Origin: an uncultured Lachnospiraceae bacterium
GTDB lineage: Bacteria; Bacillota; Clostridia; Lachnospirales; Lachnospiraceae
Length of the DNA stretch: 10,160 nt
Reading direction: 5' to 3'
Assembly (NCBI GenBank): GCA_948441955.1
Contig: CAOJQZ010000081.1
Coordinates: 1-10,160 of the forward strand
Under the pieces are notes generated by a model. The model saw only the letters and a list, made by a program, of their open reading frames with translations, was not told the origin of the DNA and did no database searches. Shown here piece by piece: positions 1 to 4,580 of the stretch (its first letter is position 1; each line of letters starts with the position of its first letter). A program made the position numbers and the translations under genes.

Positions 1-52
1 GCGACCTCCTGGTCCCAAACCAGGCGCTCTAGCCAAGCTGAGCCACACCCCG
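1..52 (-). tRNA. tRNA-Pro (anticodon UGG), 5' part, 3' end outside window
   Basis: Read on the minus strand from 52, the sequence folds as the first two thirds of a tRNA: a 5' acceptor strand beginning CGGGGTG, a D arm GCTC...GAGC (D loop AGCTTGGCTA), and an anticodon arm with 5-bp stem CCTGG/CCAGG and loop TTTGGGA. The anticodon is at 17-15 and reads TGG, which decodes proline codons. The variable region starts at the window edge, so the T arm, the 3' acceptor strand and any CCA are not visible. A consensus promoter lies about 40 bp upstream. The identification rests on the anticodon and on its resemblance to Firmicute tRNA-Pro. Confidence 0.93.
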
Positions 53-90
53 CAATATTTATTTTCTATCATCCCCGTGACACAAAACAT

Positions 91-119
91 ATTATATACG
101 AAGTGTTCTCACTTGTCAA
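91..119 (-). promoter_or_regulatory. Sigma-A promoter of tRNA-Pro
   Basis: The minus strand has TTGACA (119-114), a 17-bp spacer and TATAAT (96-91), a perfect match to the vegetative consensus in both boxes. Transcription should begin near 84, leaving a leader of about 30 nt before the tRNA 5' end at 52. A short inverted repeat AAGTG-AGAA-CACTT (114-101) lies within the spacer. No terminator separates the phosphoesterase gene upstream from this promoter. Confidence 0.85.
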
Positions 120-134
120 CAACTTTTTTATATT

Positions 135-614
135 TTATACATATTTTAATTCAAAATGTGTCCTGTTCTCTTCATCGATCTCCATAATCATATAACTTGC
201 TCTTCTCTCCAGCTGCCTCGGATATGCGATACTGCCCGGATTCAGTATGATAAGCCCCTCTTCCTCTTTATAAAAGGGTCTGTGAGTATGTCCGTACATT
301 ACGATATCGGCGCCTCGCTCCCGCGCCGCCCTTGCAAGCCTCTCCTCACCAGTTACAACACCATAGTAATGCCCGTGTGTAATAAAAACATGGTGCCCGC
401 CTATTGTAAATTCTTCCTCAGAAAGCAAATCTGAGAAAAAATCATTATTTCCGCCTATTATATGCACCGGACAATCTGCAAGTGCTTCTATGTAATCCTC
501 CGCCCCCTCCACATCCCCAAGATGAATAAGCATATCAATATCTTTATTTTCCTCTAAAACCTTTTCAAAATTTCTGTGGGATTTATGGGTATCGCTTACA
601 ATCAATATCTTCAT
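135..614 (-). CDS. YfcE/YsnB-type metallophosphoesterase
   Basis: Predicted cytosolic calcineurin-like phosphoesterase of 159 residues, the normal size for the small YfcE/MJ0936 family, which uses a two-metal centre to hydrolyse phosphodiesters. All metal-ligand motifs are visible: SDTH (7-10), HLGD (31-34), GGNND (54-58, often GNCD in relatives), THGH (79-82) and YGHTH (107-111), then NPGS (125-128). The ATG at 614 is preferred over an upstream in-frame ATG at 638, because GGGGAG sits about 6 nt before it and the upstream start would overlap rdgB by 23 bp. With this start the gene begins 1 bp after the rdgB stop, so the two are likely translationally coupled. The same order, rdgB then a YsnB-type phosphoesterase, is known in Bacillus subtilis (ysnA-ysnB). 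The physiological substrate is unknown. No signal peptide or membrane segment is seen. Confidence 0.9.
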   Translation of the reverse strand: MKILIVSDTHKSHRNFEKVLEENKDIDMLIHLGDVEGAEDYIEALADCPVHIIGGNNDFFSDLLSEEEFTIGGHHVFITHGHYYGVVTGEERLARAARERGADIVMYGHTHRPFYKEEEGLIILNPGSIAYPRQLERRASYMIMEIDEENRTHFELKYV

Positions 615-615
615 T

Positions 616-1236
616 TTATCTCCCCAGTCTCTTTTCAAGAATCTTACGCATTTTACTAAGGCCCTCTCCTCTATGACTCAGCTCATTCTTCTTTTCCGGA
701 GAAAGCTGTGCACTTGTACACCCATATTCAGGCAAAAAGAAAATTGGATCGTAACCAAACCCATTATCTCCTATTATCTCATGTCCAATGAGCCCTTCCA
801 TTGTTCCACGAAGCGCTTCCCTTGTTCCATCTGGAAAAGCTGCCGCTATGGCACAGACAAATCTTGCTGTGCGCTTCTCATCCGGCACCCCCTCGAGCCG
901 TCTGAGAAGCTCTTTATTTTTAATCTCATAGGAGGTATTCTCCCCCATATATCTTGCCGAATAAATGCCTGGTTCCTTATTCAGGCAGTCGATCTCAAGA
1001 CCCGAATCATCTGCCAGCACAACCGTATTTTCATATTCCGGGATTTTTCTTGCTATCTTCGAAATTGCAGTTGCTTTTATAAGAGCATTCTCCTCAAAGG
1101 TAGCTCCATCCTCCACAATATCCGCCTCTATTCCCGCCTCTTTTTGGGAGAGTATCTCCATGCCCAGATCCGCAAGAATCATTTTTATCTCTGTCATCTT
1201 ATTTTTATTTCCTGTAGCAAATATTATTTTATCCAT
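616..1236 (-). CDS. rdgB: XTP/dITP diphosphatase (RdgB/Ham1 family)
   Basis: House-cleaning nucleotide pyrophosphatase that converts non-canonical purine triphosphates (dITP, ITP, XTP) to monophosphates plus pyrophosphate, keeping inosine and xanthosine out of DNA and RNA. The 206-residue length is typical. Family motifs are intact: ATGNKNK near the N-terminus (7-13, nucleotide phosphate binding), ADDSGLE (75-81, metal and catalytic acids), GDNGFGYDPIF (156-166) and SHRG (187-190, base recognition). The ATG at 1236 lies inside the end of the upstream methyltransferase gene, giving an 8-bp overlap (ATGGATAA). AAAGGAG is about 13 nt upstream, somewhat far, so translational coupling probably helps. 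It is the middle gene of the methyltransferase - rdgB - phosphoesterase operon. Confidence 0.96.
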   Translation of the reverse strand: MDKIIFATGNKNKMTEIKMILADLGMEILSQKEAGIEADIVEDGATFEENALIKATAISKIARKIPEYENTVVLADDSGLEIDCLNKEPGIYSARYMGENTSYEIKNKELLRRLEGVPDEKRTARFVCAIAAAFPDGTREALRGTMEGLIGHEIIGDNGFGYDPIFFLPEYGCTSAQLSPEKKNELSHRGEGLSKMRKILEKRLGR

Positions 1237-2398
1237 ATATCTTCTGCTGCTCCTTTTGCTTTTTCGGTGGTTTAGGCCCCTGAAACTGATAAAAATATGT
1301 TTTCAGCATACCATTATATATTTTCCTGTTTTTATCCGCTTTGCGTCCAAAATACCGCTCTGCCTCTTCGTAAGAAGTAATCATATAGGCTGACCAGGAA
1401 TCCAGCTTCTTAAAACTTTCGCCAAAGGCCCGGTAAAGCTCCGGCAGATTTCTCTTATCCTCCAGACGTTCTCCATAAGGCGGATTTGTAATAATAAAAC
1501 CATACTTTTTCGGATGACTTAACATTCTTACATCCCGCTCCTGAAAATGAATCAAATGATCCACTCCCGCCTCTGCTGCGTTTTTTCTGGCAATCTTTAT
1601 AACCGAGCCGTCTGCATCATACCCCTGAATATCTGCATCTATTTCATCGCAAATCAAGTCGTTTGCTTCATTTACCGTCTCATACCACAGCTTTCTCGGA
1701 ATCAGATTTGTCCAGCTCTCGGCTGTAAAGGAACGGTTCATGCCCGGAGCTATATTTGCCGCCATCATGGCAGCCTCAATAGGGAATGTGCCGCTCCCGC
1801 AAAACGGATCCACCAGTATCCGTTCCTTCTTCCACGGCGTCAGCATAATAAGCGCGCTTGCGAGTGTCTCTGTGATTGGAGCTTTCCCCGCCATCTCACG
1901 ATATCCCCTCTTATGCAGCGATACCCCCGAGGTATCAATTCCCACTGTTACCAAATCCTTTTTAAGAAATACTCTGATGGGATAGGAAGCGCCTTCCTCT
2001 GAAAACCACTCCATATGATAACATCCGGAAAGCCGTTTCACTATTGCCTTTTTCATAATAGACTGTATATCAGAAGGGCTGTACAGCCGGCTTTTTACCG
2101 AGGCTGCCTTGGCAATCCAAAATTTCCCGTCCTTAGGTATGTATCTTTCCCATGAAAGCTCTCTTGTCTTCTCGAACAGCTCTTCAAAGGTAACTGCCCG
2201 GAAGGTTCCGACCTTAAGAAGAATACGCTCTGCTGTCCGAAGAAAAATATTTGCCCGGCAGACTGCCTCTTCATCCCCATAAAATGTAACGCGGCCGTCC
2301 TCAACCCCGGCAATATCATATCCGATATCCATAATTTCGCGTTTCAAAACTGCTTCCAGGCCAAAATGGCAGGGAGCAATCAATTCCATATGACTCAT
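1229..2398 (-). CDS. THUMP-domain class I SAM-dependent RNA methyltransferase (RlmL/YpsC-like)
   Basis: Predicted 23S rRNA guanine-N2 methyltransferase of the RlmL N-terminal-half/YpsC type, 389 residues. A ferredoxin-like/THUMP RNA-binding region occupies about residues 1-155. The Rossmann methyltransferase domain follows, with SAM motif I DPFCGSGTFPIEAA (197-210) and catalytic motif IV NPPYGERL (305-312), the NPPY signature of amino-group methylation. The C-terminus is lysine-rich, a possible RNA contact. The ATG at 2398 is chosen because TTGGAG lies 6-7 nt upstream. A GTG at 2416 would place the RBS inside the gene, and the ATG at 2389 is too far from it. First gene of a three-gene operon; its last 8 bp overlap rdgB. 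The exact target nucleotide cannot be read from the sequence. Confidence 0.92.
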   Translation of the reverse strand: MSHMELIAPCHFGLEAVLKREIMDIGYDIAGVEDGRVTFYGDEEAVCRANIFLRTAERILLKVGTFRAVTFEELFEKTRELSWERYIPKDGKFWIAKAASVKSRLYSPSDIQSIMKKAIVKRLSGCYHMEWFSEEGASYPIRVFLKKDLVTVGIDTSGVSLHKRGYREMAGKAPITETLASALIMLTPWKKERILVDPFCGSGTFPIEAAMMAANIAPGMNRSFTAESWTNLIPRKLWYETVNEANDLICDEIDADIQGYDADGSVIKIARKNAAEAGVDHLIHFQERDVRMLSHPKKYGFIITNPPYGERLEDKRNLPELYRAFGESFKKLDSWSAYMITSYEEAERYFGRKADKNRKIYNGMLKTYFYQFQGPKPPKKQKEQQKIYG

Positions 2399-2430
2399 GT
2401 ATATCTCCAATCCCACTGTTTCTGCTTATT

Positions 2431-2459
2431 ATCTTACTTGCACACATTTATTTTGTCAA
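2431..2459 (-). promoter_or_regulatory. Sigma-A promoter of the methyltransferase-rdgB-phosphoesterase operon
   Basis: TTGACA (2459-2454), a 17-bp spacer and TAAGAT (2436-2431, 4 of 6 matches) on the minus strand. The predicted start near 2424 gives a leader of about 26 nt ending in the TTGGAG ribosome binding site. The -35 box lies only a few bases after the terminator of the Asn-rich gene, so the two units are packed back to back. Confidence 0.7.
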
Positions 2460-2461
2460 TT

Positions 2462-2497
2462 CCAAAATAACAAAGGACATGTGAATATCACATGTCC
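2462..2497 (-). terminator. Intrinsic terminator of the Asn-rich small gene
   Basis: Perfect inverted repeat: GGACATGTGA (2475-2484), a 3-nt loop, and TCACATGTCC (2488-2497). On the minus strand the 10-bp stem is followed by TTTGTTATTTT (2474-2464), a U-rich tail. It begins 19 bp after the stop codon of the small gene at 2517, and it insulates that gene from the methyltransferase promoter just downstream. Confidence 0.85.
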
Positions 2498-2516
2498 TCC
2501 GTCATTGCAATTTCGA

Positions 2517-2678
2517 TTAGTAGCTGCTGTCGTTGCTGGAATTCTTGTTTGTAGAATTCTGGTTGGACGCGTTCTTGTTAGATGCATTCTGATTTGATGC
2601 GTTCTTGTTAGATGCGTTCTGATTTGCAGCGTTCTGATTTGATGCGTTCTTGTTAGATGAACTATAATTCTTACTCAT
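2517..2678 (-). CDS. Small Asn/Ser-rich pentapeptide-repeat protein, candidate spore protein
   Basis: A 53-residue protein of unrecognised family. After MSKNYSSS it consists of eight pentapeptides of the form N-[K/Q]-N-[A/S]-[S/A/T] (residues 9-48), ending NDSSY. Asparagine makes up 18 and serine 14 of 53 residues; there are five lysines and one aspartate, so it is basic, hydrophilic and probably disordered. No signal peptide, membrane segment or cysteine is seen. It is clearly a designed gene: AGGAGG sits 7 nt before the ATG, a strong terminator follows, and a promoter with a forespore-type CATACTA -10 lies just upstream. Its Asn/Gln-rich, repeat-built composition recalls the amino-acid-reserve logic of Bacillus gamma-type small acid-soluble spore proteins, but there is no recognisable sequence match, so the spore role is inference. 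The repeats are not a CRISPR, since they lie in a reading frame and have no spacers. Confidence 0.8.
   Translation of the reverse strand: MSKNYSSSNKNASNQNAANQNASNKNASNQNASNKNASNQNSTNKNSSNDSSY
2535..2654 (-). repeat. 15-bp tandem repeat, 8 units, coding
   Basis: Eight consecutive 15-bp units encode the N-K/Q-N-A-S pentapeptides. Units alternate between a Lys version (core AACAAGAACGCA) and a Gln version (core AATCAGAACGCA), forming a 30-bp higher-order repeat in the later units. Synonymous drift increases toward the 3' end of the gene (2535-2570), which suggests that the most recent expansion was in the 5' and middle units. Copy number is expected to vary between strains by multiples of 15 or 30 bp without breaking the frame. 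Confidence 0.9.
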
Positions 2679-2711
2679 GTTAATTCCTCCTAATCTTTTT
2701 TGCTACGAGGT

Positions 2712-2740
2712 TAGTATGTCCTCTTCAGGAGAAATTATGT
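2712..2740 (-). promoter_or_regulatory. Possible forespore (sigma-G/F-like) promoter of the Asn-rich gene
   Basis: The minus strand shows CATACTA (2718-2712), which fits the sigma-G -10 pattern CATnnTA, preceded at 17 bp by ACATA (2740-2736), one base off a GnATA-type -35. GG two bases before the -10 also suits sigma-F. No good sigma-A pair is seen here. Predicted start near 2705 leaves a leader of about 27 nt with AGGAGG correctly placed. The consensus patterns are from memory for Bacillus and related Clostridia. Confidence 0.45.
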
Positions 2741-2759
2741 AATACTTTTTATTTTTTAA

Positions 2760-3818
2760 TCAATTCCGTAAAAGCTCCGGATATTTTTCCTTATTTTTCC
2801 TTTTACATTTGTACATAACTTCATCAGCCTCCTGCAAAAGCTCTTTCAGAGACAGCTCGTTCTCCTCACCGGAAATCTCCACAATGCCATAGCTGAAGCT
2901 GCAGCGGTACTCCCGGAATTCTCCCGTTTGAAATTCACACAAAAGCTCTGCCATTTTTCTCTCTATCAGCTCCTTAATACCGCCGGTAAGCACCAGGCAG
3001 AATTCATCCCCGCCAATCCTTGCAAATGTATCCCCGCTTCGAAAGCTTCCCCGAATAAGCTCTACAAAGCACTGAATATAAATGTCTCCCTCCTGATGAC
3101 CAAACTTATCGTTTACATATTTAAGTCCGTCCAGATCAAGATAGCAAAGCGTCGCTTTCTGCTTTTCCCGCAATATCATCTCCATATATTCCTCAAAAAA
3201 CAGACGGTTTTTAATTCCAGTTCCTGCATCATGGTACGCTTTACTGGTCAGGCTGCTGGTCATTCGTTTTTCATCCGTAATATCAACTACAATATGCACG
3301 CAGGATTTACGCTCTTTCCATTCTATTAAAAAAGAGGTGATACGGTAATATTTATCATTGTCCCCTTCCGTCTCCCACACCTTATACTGCTCTTTACCGT
3401 CCCATTTCAAAAGCTCGTTTTGAAAGGAAAGGCGGTTCTTGCAGGTTCTGCAAAAAGACAGCTGCACAATTTCCCTCTGCTTTTTTTTATTGCAGTACAC
3501 AATTTCTTTACTGTCTATATCAACCACAAGAAGCCACTCATTCCGCCTGCTTAAAAGCTCTACCAAAAGCTCATTATATCCTTCCGTCGCCTCTGCATGG
3601 CTCTGTGCATCCGCAAGTTTTTCCTTCAGTAGTTTCTCTCTTTCTTTTAACTGTTCCGCCATTTTGTTAAATGCATCCGAAAGCTCTCCCAGCCCCACCG
3701 ACCGCTGTGTATAGTCTCCCTCTGCCACCTGATAAAGCTTTAGCATAAGCTGTTTTAGATTAGCATGAAATTCCTGAGGTTCTTCTTCCGGCAAAGTTTT
3801 ATTGTCTATGCTGCTCAT
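2760..3818 (-). CDS. Soluble HAMP-PAS-GGDEF diguanylate cyclase
   Basis: Predicted cytoplasmic enzyme that makes cyclic di-GMP from two GTP, 352 residues. From the N-terminus: an acidic stretch; a HAMP-like helical region (about 20-60, with EGDY...GLGELSDAFNKMAEQL); a charged coiled coil (about 57-90); a PAS-like sensor domain (about 95-180); and a GGDEF domain (about 195-345). The active-site motif is intact GGDEF (269-273), preceded at five residues by RSGD (260-263), the RxxD inhibitory product-binding site, so it should be active and feedback-inhibited. The metal-binding DLDGLKYVND is also present. No transmembrane segment is present, unusual for a HAMP region. The PAS domain carries CRTC (123-126) plus Cys109. 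The ATG at 3818 is preferred over a GTG at 3860, which has no RBS and lies about 8 nt from the predicted transcript start; its own RBS (GAGG, 12 nt away) is mediocre. No clear terminator follows, so transcription may run into the Asn-rich gene. Confidence 0.88.
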   Translation of the reverse strand: MSSIDNKTLPEEEPQEFHANLKQLMLKLYQVAEGDYTQRSVGLGELSDAFNKMAEQLKEREKLLKEKLADAQSHAEATEGYNELLVELLSRRNEWLLVVDIDSKEIVYCNKKKQREIVQLSFCRTCKNRLSFQNELLKWDGKEQYKVWETEGDNDKYYRITSFLIEWKERKSCVHIVVDITDEKRMTSSLTSKAYHDAGTGIKNRLFFEEYMEMILREKQKATLCYLDLDGLKYVNDKFGHQEGDIYIQCFVELIRGSFRSGDTFARIGGDEFCLVLTGGIKELIERKMAELLCEFQTGEFREYRCSFSYGIVEISGEENELSLKELLQEADEVMYKCKRKNKEKYPELLRN

Positions 3819-3874
3819 CTGTCTCTCATTCCTCGCTATTCTTTTCTTTTTAGTATGCACTTTAATATGTTTTT

Positions 3875-3903
3875 ATTTTAACACAATCCAAAATCACTTA
3901 CAA
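3875..3903 (-). promoter_or_regulatory. Sigma-A promoter of the diguanylate cyclase gene
   Basis: TTGTAA (3903-3898), 17-bp spacer, TAAAAT (3880-3875) on the minus strand: 4/6 and 5/6 consensus matches. The predicted start near 3868 leaves a leader of about 50 nt to the ATG at 3818 and supports that start over the GTG at 3860. A CATACTA motif (3857-3851) also occurs in the leader, but without a matching forespore -35 at 17-18 bp. Confidence 0.55.
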
Positions 3904-3960
3904 CAATAAATAAAGTCTTATAAATACATTAAGATTTTAATAAGTTTTTTCATTTTTTTC

Positions 3961-3989
3961 TTGCATTTTCCATCAGCCTATATTATACT
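3961..3989 (+). promoter_or_regulatory. Plus-strand promoter of the candidate sRNA
   Basis: TTGCAT (3961-3966), 17-bp spacer, TATACT (3984-3989) on the plus strand. The -10 matches 5/6, the -35 only 3/6. The same stretch can also be read as a forespore-type pair (GCATT, 16 bp, TATACTA). Predicted start about 3996, which is the base before a hairpin. No plus-strand protein gene follows. Confidence 0.4.
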
Positions 3990-3995
3990 AGAAAA

Positions 3996-4085
3996 CGTAG
4001 AGAGAATACTTTCTACAACCCCTTATTAATTATTTATACTCCCCTCAAAAGACCGATGGCTCCCCCATCGGTCTTTTACTTTTTT
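3996..4085 (+). ncRNA. Candidate small regulatory RNA, about 90 nt
   Basis: Downstream of the plus-strand promoter the predicted transcript folds simply: an 8-bp hairpin GTAGAGAG-AATA-CTTTCTAC (3997-4016, one G-U pair) beginning at the predicted 5' end, a linker of about 30 nt (4017-4046) without obvious structure, and an intrinsic terminator hairpin (4047-4077) with U-rich tail (4074-4085). C-rich motifs occur three times: ACCCCTT (4018-4024), CTCCCCTC (4040-4046) and CTCCC in the terminator loop. Accessible C-rich motifs that pair with Shine-Dalgarno sequences are a known hallmark of Firmicute trans-acting sRNAs. No ORF with an RBS is present. The promoter and fold are seen; transcription and function are inferred. 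Alternative: the region is only a gene-end terminator plus spacer. Confidence 0.38.
4047..4085. terminator. Bidirectional intrinsic terminator
   Basis: Perfect 13-bp inverted repeat AAAAGACCGATGG (4047-4059) / CCATCGGTCTTTT (4065-4077) with the 5-nt loop CTCCC. On the minus strand it ends the glnN-HAAS unit, 31 bp after the stop at 4109, but its U run there is only four residues. On the plus strand the tail is longer (TTTT, then TTTTTT at 4080-4085), so the better tail serves plus-strand transcription, in keeping with the candidate sRNA. Confidence 0.9.
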
Positions 4086-4108
4086 CATTTATCTATGTGC
4101 AGTTTCTT

Positions 4109-4567
4109 TCAGCGCCTTGAGTTGAACAGCCTTAAGATAAATACAATGACAAGTACAGGCACAACAAATGGCGCAATCAGACTGAGAATTCCTCCGACTA
4201 CAGTAAATACTGCCATGATAATACCGGCAATAGCAAGCACCAGAAGAAGTCTCTTCCACCATGTACCGGCTCGGGATACATGGTTTCCTTCTGTTTTCTC
4301 CTGTCCCCTGCCATATCCGCTTTCCCTGGGTTCATAATAGTTATCCTGATAACCGGCATCTGACCGTCCGCCATTAGAATCAATAATTGTCCGCGCGATT
4401 ATCCACGGATCTCCAAGCTCTGCAGTCACTTCTTCCTCCATGCGGCCTTTCTTTATCTCGTCACTGATATAACCGTTGTAATAATCTACATTCTCCTGAA
4501 TCACCGGTCCCTTCAGGTCATTTCCAAGCGCCGACCTAAGTCCTTCCAAAAATTCTCTTTGCGTCAT
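4109..4567 (-). CDS. HAAS/DUF1700-like small membrane protein
   Basis: Protein of 152 residues whose N-terminal 65 residues resemble the HAAS (DUF1700) domain: MTQREFLEGL opening, a conserved helical stretch with YYNGYISDEIKKG, and E-x-x-V-x-x-x-L-G-D-P. A polar Gly/Tyr-rich linker (65-102) is followed by TWWKR and two hydrophobic segments (about 106-127 and 129-147), probably a membrane hairpin, ending RLFNSRR. HAAS proteins are usually partners of PadR-type regulators, but no PadR gene lies in this window. The ATG at 4567 is chosen because GGAGG sits 5-6 nt upstream; an ATG at 4591 would overlap glnN. It starts 13 bp after the glnN stop and shares its transcript. Molecular function is unknown; a link to glutamine synthesis is suggested only by position. 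Confidence 0.8.
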   Translation of the reverse strand: MTQREFLEGLRSALGNDLKGPVIQENVDYYNGYISDEIKKGRMEEEVTAELGDPWIIARTIIDSNGGRSDAGYQDNYYEPRESGYGRGQEKTEGNHVSRAGTWWKRLLLVLAIAGIIMAVFTVVGGILSLIAPFVVPVLVIVFILRLFNSRR

Positions 4568-4580
4568 ATTTACCTCCAAA

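Noticed and set aside
673..1275. Plus-strand open frame of 200 codons opposite rdgB
   Set aside because: It has no RBS, a composition unlike a protein (rich in Cys, Ile, Ser and Arg), and lies entirely antisense to a gene with intact family motifs.
2535..2654. Possible CRISPR-like array of short repeats
   Set aside because: The units are contiguous 15-bp coding repeats without spacers, in one reading frame with a strong RBS.
3851..3857. Second forespore-type -10 CATACTA upstream of the diguanylate cyclase
   Set aside because: No GnATA-like -35 at 17-18 bp; the sigma-A pair at 3875-3903 explains the gene better.
3819..3860. GTG start at 3860 for the diguanylate cyclase
   Set aside because: There is no RBS before it and it lies about 8 nt from the predicted transcript start; the ATG at 3818 is better, though not certain.
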